DNA of 9,366 nt from an uncultured Sutterella sp. (GTDB lineage Bacteria > Pseudomonadota > Gammaproteobacteria > Burkholderiales > Burkholderiaceae_F), in contig URFF01000070.1 of NCBI GenBank assembly GCA_900546995.1, positions 1-9,366 on the forward strand, in the 5' to 3' direction. The notes below the pieces were generated by a model. It was not told the DNA's origin. It made no database searches and saw only the letters and a program-made list of their open reading frames with translations. Each line of letters starts with the position of its first letter. Position 1 is the first letter of the stretch. A program made the position numbers and the translations under genes. Below, piece by piece: positions 1 through 6,587 of the stretch.

Positions 1-2150
1 TCGGTGAGGAGCGTCGCGATTACGTACCGATTGAAGAAATTCCGCGCCATGTTCGTTTAGCCATTCTCGCCGCGGAAGATAACGGCTTTTACGAACACTC
101 CGGTATTGAATTTATGGGGATTGCGCGTGCGGCCATCGCCAATATCTTAACGGGTAGCCGCGGGCAAGGCGGTAGCACGATCACGATGCAGGTCGCTCGA
201 AACTTTTTCCTTAGCTCCGAACGCAGCTACGTGAGAAAGCTCTATGAAGTCGCATTAGCTTTTAAGATTGAGCAAAATCTCTCAAAAGATAAGATTTTCG
301 AGATCTACGCCAATCAAATCTTTTTGGGACACCGCTCCTACGGTTTCGGTAGTGCGGCTAAAACTTACTTCGGCAAAGACCTTCGGGATGTTTCCATTTC
401 CGAAGCCGCTGTGCTTGCCGGTCTTCCGGTCGCCCCCAGCGCTTATAACCCCATCGTCAACATTCGGCGAGCCACCATGCGCCGCAATTACGTTTTAGGA
501 CGCATGCTGCAACTTGGCTACATTGATGACATCACGTACGAAACGGCGTTGGGTCAACCGATTGAGGTACACCGACCGACCGCGGAGCAACAAAAAACCT
601 CGCTCTTAACGGAAGACTTGCATGCCGGGTACATCGCCGAATTGGCTCGTATGCTTCTCATCCCCTATTTCGGAGATGCCATTTATAACCAGGGCTTAAA
701 CGTCTATACGACCATTCGCTCCTCCGATCAAAGAATTGCGAGTGCCGCCGTTCGCAAGGCATTGGTTTCTTACGACCGCAATTACGGCTATCGGGGTGTC
801 GAAGGACACGTCAACTTTGGCGAGGGTACTGATCGCGAAGCGGCCATCCGACAAGGGCTTGCCAAAACCGTCTCCAGCACCAACTTACTGCCCGGCGTTG
901 TCACCGATCTGAACAATAAAGCCATGACGGTTCAAATGGTCAACGGTGAAAAGATTACCGTCAGTGCTAAAAATTTTGCTTTTGCCTCCAAGTACATCAC
1001 CGGCAAAAACAAAAAATTAACCGGTCGTTATAAGGAAAAAGAATTACGCGTCGGCGCCATTGTCCGTGTAACCAAGAATAACAAAGGCGAGTGGACGCTT
1101 GGACAAATCCCTGTCGCGGAAAGCGCTTTTATTTCAGCGGACTTCAATACCGGTGCGATTTTCTCGCTTGTCGGCGGCTTTGACTTTAAATTCAACCAAT
1201 TTAACCACGTCACGCAAGCATGGCGTCAACCAGGCTCTAGCTTTAAACCGTTTATTTATTCAGCCGCCTTGGACAAGGGCTTTACGCCGGCGACCATCAT
1301 CAATGACGCCCCAATTTCCATTGATCCCAAACTCACAGGGGGAAGACTTTGGGAACCGAAAAATGATGACGGCAAGTATGAGGGGCCGATGTCGCTTGCG
1401 CGAGCACTCGAGCGATCCAAGAATCTGGTCTCCATCCGAGTCATGCAGGCCATTGATCCTTATTACGCTCAGCAGTATCTCACTCGATTTGGCTTTGAGG
1501 CGAAAAACCACCCGCCGTTATTAACCACAGCGTTGGGAGCCGGTTCTGTCACGCCTTGGGAGATGTTGACCGGTTTCGCGGTCTTCGCAAACGGCGGCTA
1601 CCTCGTGCAACCCTACTTGATTGAGAAAGTGATTGATGCCGATGGGACGTTATTGATGCAATCGCATAACCCCAAAGCCGGAGAAGGCGCTCCGCGCACA
1701 ATTGATGCCCGAAACGCTTTCGTTATGAATTCCCTTTTACAGGGCGTTGCCCTCAGAGGGACCGGTCAACGAGCCGGTCGCGCTTTAAAACGCACCGATA
1801 TTGGCGCCAAGACCGGTACCACGAACGACTTCTTTGATGCATGGTTCTCGGGCTACGCCGGCAACATCGTTGCCGTTGGTTGGATGGGCTATGACCAACC
1901 GAAGTCGCTCGGTCACAATGCTTACGGTGCGGGGCTCGTTTTACCGATCTGGACCGAATACATGCAAGCGGTGTTAAAAGGTGTCCCCGAATATCGACGT
2001 CCTCAACCGGCCGATGTGGTGGAAATCGGTGGGCAGTACTTCTACGCCGATCAGGTCGGTTCAACGGTTGAAACCGTCGGGTTCGGCGAAACCAAGGAAC
2101 CTACTGAAGTTGATCCGTTACAAGGCTCTATCCGCGATCAAATTTTCTAA
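1..2150 (+). CDS. mrcA: Penicillin-binding protein 1A, bifunctional transglycosylase/transpeptidase (5' end outside window)
   Basis: Class A PBP that polymerises lipid II into glycan strands and cross-links the peptides, anchored in the inner membrane and acting in the periplasm. The reading frame is open from the first full codon at base 3, so the gene starts upstream; about 715 residues are visible against about 850 in E. coli PBP1A, so only the N-terminal anchor and the start of the glycosyltransferase domain are missing. The glycosyltransferase motif EDNGFYEHSG carries the catalytic Glu at bases 75-77, followed by GQGGSTITMQ. An OB-like linker domain lies roughly at bases 770-1110. The transpeptidase has its nucleophile in SSFK (Ser codon at 1236), SKN (about 1416-1424) and KTGT (about 1809-1820), so both active sites look intact. 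It converges on cyaY, 13 bp between stops. The linker domain and gene order favour PBP1A over PBP1B or PBP1C. Confidence 0.96.
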   Translation, partial: GEERRDYVPIEEIPRHVRLAILAAEDNGFYEHSGIEFMGIARAAIANILTGSRGQGGSTITMQVARNFFLSSERSYVRKLYEVALAFKIEQNLSKDKIFEIYANQIFLGHRSYGFGSAAKTYFGKDLRDVSISEAAVLAGLPVAPSAYNPIVNIRRATMRRNYVLGRMLQLGYIDDITYETALGQPIEVHRPTAEQQKTSLLTEDLHAGYIAELARMLLIPYFGDAIYNQGLNVYTTIRSSDQRIASAAVRKALVSYDRNYGYRGVEGHVNFGEGTDREAAIRQGLAKTVSSTNLLPGVVTDLNNKAMTVQMVNGEKITVSAKNFAFASKYITGKNKKLTGRYKEKELRVGAIVRVTKNNKGEWTLGQIPVAESAFISADFNTGAIFSLVGGFDFKFNQFNHVTQAWRQPGSSFKPFIYSAALDKGFTPATIINDAPISIDPKLTGGRLWEPKNDDGKYEGPMSLARALERSKNLVSIRVMQAIDPYYAQQYLTRFGFEAKNHPPLLTTALGAGSVTPWEMLTGFAVFANGGYLVQPYLIEKVIDADGTLLMQSHNPKAGEGAPRTIDARNAFVMNSLLQGVALRGTGQRAGRALKRTDIGAKTGTTNDFFDAWFSGYAGNIVAVGWMGYDQPKSLGHNAYGAGLVLPIWTEYMQAVLKGVPEYRRPQPADVVEIGGQYFYADQVGSTVETVGFGETKEPTEVDPLQGSIRDQIF

Positions 2151-2163
2151 GGCATGCGAGTGA

Positions 2164-2475
2164 CTAGAGCTTAATGAGGCGGCCGGTTCTCTCCGTTAGA
2201 AGCGCTTCGAGGGCTTTTTTAAGTGTCTGACGCGTACACGTGTCAACCCACTCTTCACCCTCTCGCTCGTAGTGATGGCCGCCCTTTAAACTCGCCAACC
2301 AAATCTGGCGGGTCGGCGTTTGCTTATTAATCACGATTTGGAAACCGTCTTCGGCTTGCAGTGTCAACACATTCCCCTGCCGATCAACGTCCCAATCATC
2401 ACACGTTGTCTCGACAGCGGCTTGCAAAGACTGTAAAGTTTGTTCGGCTAATTCGATAAATTCCGTTTCTGTCAT
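2164..2475 (-). CDS. cyaY: CyaY, bacterial frataxin homologue
   Basis: Small acidic cytoplasmic protein that binds iron and modulates the IscS/IscU iron-sulfur cluster machinery. The product is 103 residues, close to the 106 of E. coli CyaY. The N-terminal helix is acidic (MTETEFIELAEQ), followed by the strand region DDWDVDRQGNVLTLQ and the frataxin signature INKQTPTRQIWLAS at about residues 50-62, then GGHHY and the C-terminal helix. I chose the ATG at 2475 because family homology begins at MTETEF; an upstream ATG (2508) adds 11 residues unlike the family and would run into lptM. The Shine-Dalgarno is weak (GAGAAAG). It lies head to head with lptM, an arrangement also known in E. coli (cyaY/yifL), and converges on mrcA. 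No terminator is visible directly after its stop. Confidence 0.95.
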   Translation of the reverse strand: MTETEFIELAEQTLQSLQAAVETTCDDWDVDRQGNVLTLQAEDGFQIVINKQTPTRQIWLASLKGGHHYEREGEEWVDTCTRQTLKKALEALLTERTGRLIKL

Positions 2476-2494
2476 GATAGCTTTCTCAAAAACT

Positions 2495-2674
2495 ATGAAA
2501 CCGATCAAAATTGTAGCGATTATTATTGCCGCGGCTACCTTGTCGGCCTGCGGATTAAAAGGGGATCTTTACTTACCCCCCGCAAATCAAGCCCCGCAAG
2601 AAAGTATTCAAACGGTTGATCCGGCTGCTGCCCAAACCGCCCCAGCCAACTCCGAGGGTTCGACTTCGCGTTAA
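2495..2674 (+). CDS. lptM: LptM (YifL-type) small outer-membrane lipoprotein
   Basis: A 59-residue lipoprotein precursor. A basic start (MKPIK) and hydrophobic segment (IVAIIIAAATLSA) lead to the lipobox LSAC at residues 16-19; Cys19 (codon 2549-2551) would be lipidated after signal peptidase II cleavage. The mature protein begins CGLKGDLYLPP, which matches the family hallmark CGLKGPLYxPP, followed by a low-complexity Pro/Ala/Gln tail. In E. coli, LptM (formerly YifL) binds the LPS translocon LptD-LptE and helps its oxidative maturation; the same role here is inferred from family. An in-frame ATG at 2474 would add seven residues and overlap the cyaY start, so I prefer 2495. It is probably cotranscribed with lysA, 11 bp downstream, a pairing I recall in other Betaproteobacteria. 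Confidence 0.9.
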   Translation: MKPIKIVAIIIAAATLSACGLKGDLYLPPANQAPQESIQTVDPAAAQTAPANSEGSTSR

Positions 2675-2685
2675 CGGGTTGTTGT

Positions 2686-3972
2686 ATGAGCGAAATTATT
2701 CTGCCTGAAGGCCATTTTTCATATCGTAATGGATCGCTTTATTGCGAAGAGGTCCCTTTGGCCGATCTTGCCCAACAGTACGGCACGCCTTTGTATGTTT
2801 ACTCCAAAGCATCCTTACTGGACGCTTTCGGCCGTTTTCAAATGGCGCTTGGCAGTTATCCTCATATTATTTGTTATGCAGTCAAAGCCAATTCAAACAT
2901 CGCACTATTGCAGCTATTGGCTCATTGTGACTGTGGCTTTGATGTTGTTTCGGGCGGTGAGTTACTTCGGGTACAAAAAGCCGGCGGAGACATCAGTAAG
3001 GTGACTTTTTCCGGTGTTGGAAAAACCGAAGAGGAAATGCGACTGGCTTTATCGCTTGGCATTCGGAGCTTTAACATTGAAAGTGAACCGGAGATGAAGC
3101 GATTGGCCACTGTAGCCGAGTCTCTTGGAAAGATCGCCCCGATCTCCATTCGTATCAATCCGGATGTTAATGCTCATACTCACCCCTATATTTCAACCGG
3201 TCTTAAACAAAATAAGTTTGGGGTCGATCCTCAGAAGGCCATGTCTTTATATCGAGAGGCATCGCGCTCTCCATGGCTTAATCCAGTCGGCATCGATTGC
3301 CATATTGGATCTCAACTGACCGATCCGTCGCCCTACTACGAAACCTGCGACAAAGTGTTGGATTTGCTCGATAGCTTGCGAAACGATGGCATTGAGCTAT
3401 CTCATATCGATTTCGGCGGAGGAATCGGGGTTCGCTACCGTGACGAAAAAACCATTGACCTTAACGAACTGGTTGATACTCTACATCAAAAGCTTCGGGC
3501 TCGAGGTTATGAAAATCTCGTGATGATTTTTGAACCCGGACGATCACTTATTGCTGCCGCCGGTGTGTTAATCACTCGTATTCAGTACATCAAACACACG
3601 CCAACCAAATCTTTTCTGATCACCGATGCCAGCATGGCTGAAATGATTCGGCCGGCCCTTTATGACGCATGGATGCCGATTGTCCCTGTCGAAATTCGAG
3701 ATGATCTTCCTGAACACACTTATGACATCGTCGGTCCGGTTTGCGAATCAAGCGATTGGCTCGGCAAAAAACGTCCTCTTCAAGTTCAAGAGAGTGATCT
3801 TTTGGCCATGACCATGGCCGGTGCCTACGGCATGAGTATGGCAAGCCGCTATAACTCCAGGCTGCTCAGTACGGAGATACTAGTCGATGGTCAACAGACA
3901 CATATAATTCGTGCCCGAGACCGTTATGAAAGCTTGTGGGAAAACGAGCGGCTCATACCCGAAACGGTATAA
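2686..3972 (+). CDS. lysA: Diaminopimelate decarboxylase
   Basis: PLP-dependent fold-III decarboxylase that converts meso-2,6-diaminopimelate to L-lysine plus CO2, the last step of lysine synthesis, in the cytoplasm. At 428 residues it has normal length and all family landmarks: the PLP Schiff-base lysine in YAVKANSN (Lys67), HIGSQ (206-210), the glycine-rich phosphate loop FGGGIG (243-248), EPGR (283-286), the C-terminal catalytic segment CESSD (353-357) contributed across the dimer interface, and YGMSMASRYN (381-390). CESSD and the DAP-binding pattern argue against ornithine/arginine decarboxylase or carboxynorspermidine decarboxylase. The ATG at 2686 fits the family N-terminus although its ribosome binding site is poor, perhaps because of coupling to lptM. 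A short hairpin with T-tract lies about 75 bp downstream. Confidence 0.97.
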   Translation: MSEIILPEGHFSYRNGSLYCEEVPLADLAQQYGTPLYVYSKASLLDAFGRFQMALGSYPHIICYAVKANSNIALLQLLAHCDCGFDVVSGGELLRVQKAGGDISKVTFSGVGKTEEEMRLALSLGIRSFNIESEPEMKRLATVAESLGKIAPISIRINPDVNAHTHPYISTGLKQNKFGVDPQKAMSLYREASRSPWLNPVGIDCHIGSQLTDPSPYYETCDKVLDLLDSLRNDGIELSHIDFGGGIGVRYRDEKTIDLNELVDTLHQKLRARGYENLVMIFEPGRSLIAAAGVLITRIQYIKHTPTKSFLITDASMAEMIRPALYDAWMPIVPVEIRDDLPEHTYDIVGPVCESSDWLGKKRPLQVQESDLLAMTMAGAYGMSMASRYNSRLLSTEILVDGQQTHIIRARDRYESLWENERLIPETV

Positions 3973-4046
3973 CGAAAATTTGTCCATCTTAGGATTCTCC
4001 CTATTAAGAATAAACCCTAACGCATTGAACTATTTGCTCTTTTTTG

Positions 4047-4066
4047 GCGTAGCATTACGCTTTTTT
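4047..4066 (+). terminator. Short hairpin with six-T tract, lysA terminator or leader attenuator
   Basis: GCGTA (4047-4051) pairs with TACGC (4056-4060) around a GCAT loop, followed directly by six T residues. The 5-bp stem is short for an intrinsic terminator, but the stem and T-tract are in the right register. It ends 25 bp before the transporter start codon, so it either ends lysA transcripts or sits in the transporter's own leader. Confidence 0.45.
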
Positions 4067-4091
4067 AAAATTTCCTATAAGAGCATGGATC

Positions 4092-5774
4092 ATGCAGTGG
4101 TTAACTGCTTTGTTTACAAATCCTGATTCAATTGCCCACATTATTTTGGCGTATTCCATTGTGGTCGCTTTGGGTTTGGCGTTAGGGCGAATCAGAGTTT
4201 TCGGCGTTTCCCTCGGGGTCACTTTCGTCTTGTTTGCCGGTTTGGCACTGAATTATTTCGGCCTCAAAGTCAATCCGACCGTTCTCGGTTTTATTCGAGA
4301 TTTCGGGTTGATTATGTTTGTTTTCTTCATCGGTTTGCAGGTCGGCCCCTCGTTCTTTTCCTCGTTTAAAAGCGGCGGTGTCGTTCTGAACTGTCTGATG
4401 ATTTTAGCGGTCATCTTAAGTGTCGCCGTCACCATTATTTTGTATTTTCTATTTGACGACACAATATCGCTAGCTCAAATGCTGGGCGTTCATTTCGGCG
4501 CTGTCACCAATACACCAGGGTTAGGTGCCACTCAAGAGGCTTTAGCCCAGCTTAACTATCATGGCGAAGACATTGCCGTCGGCTATGCATGCGCCTACCC
4601 GTTGGGGGTAGTTTCAATCATCGGCACCGCCATTGCCTTACGTCTTATCTTCAGAATTGATCTCAAACAAGAAGATAAACACTGGGAGGCTGAAGAAAAA
4701 GCCAGCAACCACGTTTCCATCTTTTTCCACGTGGTCGTGGCAAACCGTGCGTTGGAAGCTCGCACCATCGGATCAATCCGAGACTTTATCGGTCGTCCTT
4801 TCATTTGCTCTCGTATTCTTCATAACGGAGAAATCACAAGCCCTAGCGCTGATTCCCTCGTGCACGTGGGAGACACGATCCGAGTTGTTTCCGCTGAAGA
4901 AAACAAAGATGCCATCGTGGCGTTTTTCGGTGAAGAAGATAAAAAAATCGACTTGGCTACCGAACACTCACCGATCACAAGCCGACGCTTGGTCGTCACT
5001 CGCCAAGCAATCAACGGCACAACTATCAGTGACCTTCATTTAAGCCACTCCGATGGCGTAAACATCACCCGTGTTTACCGCGCCGGTATGCAACTGTTCC
5101 CGTACCAAAATCTTCATATCCAAATCGGCGATGAACTCTATTGCGTCGGACCGGAAAATTCAGTCAAACGCCTAGCTGACCGTGTCGGCAACCAGGTCAA
5201 GCGTCTGGAGCACCCCAATCTGGTGACGATCTTTCTGGGCATTGCCATCGGTATTTTGTTCGGATCATTACCTCTGGCTATTCCCGGAATGCCGGTACCG
5301 TTAAAACTTGGTCTGGCAGGTGGGCCGCTTATTATCGCCATTTTATTGGGACGTTACGGCTCATTATTCCGTTTGGTGACCTATACCACCTCGTCAGCAA
5401 ATCTCATGATGCGTGAAATCGGCATTGCCCTTTTCCTCGCTAGTGTGGGTTTGGCGGCAGGGGAAAACTTTGTGGCTGCGCTGCTGATCGGTAATGGATG
5501 GCTTTACGTGGGACTGGGCCTTTTTGTGACCATCATTCCGTTGCTGATAGTGGGGATCATCGCAAGAAAATTCTTCCACATCAATTACCACAGCATCGTC
5601 GGGTTATTAGCTGGCGCAACAACTGATCCACCTATGCTTGCCTATGCGGCTACGCTTTCAGAGAAAAATTCCTCTGCCGTGGCTTATTCAACGGTCTACC
5701 CGCTAGCAATGTTCTTGCGTATTTTGACCGGCCAGCTGATTTTGTTAGCCATGTGGTCATTCGTAACCATCTAA
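4092..5774 (+). CDS. AspT/YidE-family putative transporter (aspartate:alanine exchanger family) with two RCK-C/TrkA-C domains
   Basis: A 560-residue inner-membrane protein, close in length to E. coli YidE and YbjL. Layout: about five or six membrane segments (residues 18-186), a cytoplasmic block with two TrkA-C-like domains (about 208-285 and 295-370), then a second set of membrane segments (about 376-558). The two membrane halves carry matching motifs: GAVTNTPGLGA (136-146) with YACAYPLGV (165-173), and GATTDPPMLAY (508-518) with AYSTVYPLAM (531-540), as expected for the internal duplication of this family. Characterised members exchange aspartate for alanine (AspT) or export succinate (SucE of Corynebacterium); YidE and YbjL lack an assigned substrate, so the substrate here is unknown. 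The ATG at 4092 has AAGAG (4079-4083) upstream. It seems to be a single-gene unit, flanked by a hairpin/T-tract and a clear terminator. Base composition resembles its neighbours. Confidence 0.9.
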   Translation: MQWLTALFTNPDSIAHIILAYSIVVALGLALGRIRVFGVSLGVTFVLFAGLALNYFGLKVNPTVLGFIRDFGLIMFVFFIGLQVGPSFFSSFKSGGVVLNCLMILAVILSVAVTIILYFLFDDTISLAQMLGVHFGAVTNTPGLGATQEALAQLNYHGEDIAVGYACAYPLGVVSIIGTAIALRLIFRIDLKQEDKHWEAEEKASNHVSIFFHVVVANRALEARTIGSIRDFIGRPFICSRILHNGEITSPSADSLVHVGDTIRVVSAEENKDAIVAFFGEEDKKIDLATEHSPITSRRLVVTRQAINGTTISDLHLSHSDGVNITRVYRAGMQLFPYQNLHIQIGDELYCVGPENSVKRLADRVGNQVKRLEHPNLVTIFLGIAIGILFGSLPLAIPGMPVPLKLGLAGGPLIIAILLGRYGSLFRLVTYTTSSANLMMREIGIALFLASVGLAAGENFVAALLIGNGWLYVGLGLFVTIIPLLIVGIIARKFFHINYHSIVGLLAGATTDPPMLAYAATLSEKNSSAVAYSTVYPLAMFLRILTGQLILLAMWSFVTI

Positions 5775-5792
5775 CTTTTCTGAGACTGTACT

Positions 5793-5826
5793 AAGGCGGT
5801 TGTTAAATTCAAACAACCGTCTTTTT
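5793..5826 (+). terminator. Rho-independent terminator after the AspT/YidE-family gene
   Basis: The arm AAGGCGGTTGTT (5793-5804) pairs with AACAACCGTCTT (5812-5823) with one G-T pair and a 7-nt loop, and the T-run extends to 5826. It begins 18 bp after the transporter stop codon and separates that gene from engB. Confidence 0.85.
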
Positions 5827-5892
5827 AATGCAAGGTTCTTCATCAAACTCAACAAGATGAAATTTCTTAAACTTTGCGTAAGATTGCGTTTT

Positions 5893-5898
5893 TACAAT
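5893..5898 (+). promoter_or_regulatory. Candidate -10 box for engB-hemB
   Basis: TACAAT matches the sigma-70 -10 consensus at five of six bases and would start transcription around 5905, about 22 bases before engB. A promoter is expected here because a terminator ends upstream at 5826. No good -35 hexamer lies at the normal 16-18 bp spacing, so the assignment is tentative. Confidence 0.3.
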
Positions 5899-5914
5899 GT
5901 TTGCTGTTTTTTAA

Positions 5915-5919
5915 AAGGA
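5915..5919 (+). promoter_or_regulatory. Ribosome binding site fixing the TTG start of engB
   Basis: AAGGA lies 7 nt before the TTG codon at 5927. An in-frame TAA at 5912-5914 excludes any earlier start, so this site and the TTG define the protein's N-terminus. Confidence 0.85.
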
Positions 5920-5926
5920 TTTTGCT

Positions 5927-6568
5927 TTGAGTTTATTTGATAGCGCCCGCTTTCGGCAGTCCGTCTCACAACTAGACGGACTGCCGCCGATCAGCGTACC
6001 TGAAATTGCCTTTGTCGGCCGTTCCAATGCCGGCAAATCCACCACCATCAACGTACTAACTCGTCAGGGACGCTTAGCCTTTGCTTCAAAAACGCCCGGT
6101 CGTACGCAGTTGATCAATTTCTTTTCATTAAGTCAAAAGAATGAACACGGGCAGCGGGAACATGTGGCCGATCTCGTTGATCTCCCTGGCTATGGTTTTG
6201 CCAAGGCAGCCGAAAGCACTCGAAAGACTTGGTCCGCTTTGATCGGTGGCTATTTGGCGCATCGAGATACATTAACCGGCATTGTCGTTGTCATGGACGC
6301 TCGCCGCCCATTTATGCCGACTGATGAATGGGTGATCGACTTTATGAGCACGCGACCGGTACGGTTACATTTTCTCTTAAACAAAGCGGATCAATTGAAC
6401 AATCAAGGCAAAATCAATGTGCTGCGAGAGGCTCAACGCCGAGCCAAAGAGCTTGGCCCCCACGTCTCTGTGCAATTATTTTCTGGTTTAAAAAAAGAAG
6501 GGGTGGACGAACTGCGTGAAGTGCTCACCAGCTGGATCTATCGTGAAGAACGAATCGTCACCCTTTAA
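5927..6568 (+). CDS. engB: EngB (YihA/YsxC) ribosome-biogenesis GTP-binding protein
   Basis: TRAFAC-class GTPase needed for late assembly of the large ribosomal subunit, and the homologue of the essential YsxC/YihA GTPases. The 213-residue product has the full set of G motifs: G1 GRSNAGKST (31-39), G2 Thr60 within PGRTQ, G3 DLPGYG (85-90), G4 NKAD (152-155) and G5-like SGLKKEG (186-192). The G1 and DLPGYG motifs are diagnostic for EngB among small GTPases. Translation starts at a TTG at 5927 with a good AAGGA site; an in-frame stop at 5912 rules out a longer form, and starting later would trim the N-terminal segment FDSARF conserved in the family. hemB begins 19 bp after the stop with no terminator between, so the two are probably cotranscribed. 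The rare start codon may limit its expression. Confidence 0.96.
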   Translation: MSLFDSARFRQSVSQLDGLPPISVPEIAFVGRSNAGKSTTINVLTRQGRLAFASKTPGRTQLINFFSLSQKNEHGQREHVADLVDLPGYGFAKAAESTRKTWSALIGGYLAHRDTLTGIVVVMDARRPFMPTDEWVIDFMSTRPVRLHFLLNKADQLNNQGKINVLREAQRRAKELGPHVSVQLFSGLKKEGVDELREVLTSWIYREERIVTL

Positions 6569-6587
6569 TTATTCTGAGGTTAGAAAA

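Noticed and set aside
4076..4081. TATAAG as a -10 box for the transporter
   Set aside because: It would start transcription within a few bases of the ATG, which conflicts with the ribosome binding site at 4079-4083, and no -35 is present at proper spacing.
3911..4126. A 71-codon plus-strand frame spanning the end of lysA and the start of the transporter
   Set aside because: It overlaps both genes, runs through the hairpin/T-tract, and the product resembles no family I know.
6516..6587. An upstream ATG that would extend HemB by 24 residues
   Set aside because: It overlaps the end of engB, lacks family similarity, and the ATG at 6588 has a good GAGGT at the right distance.
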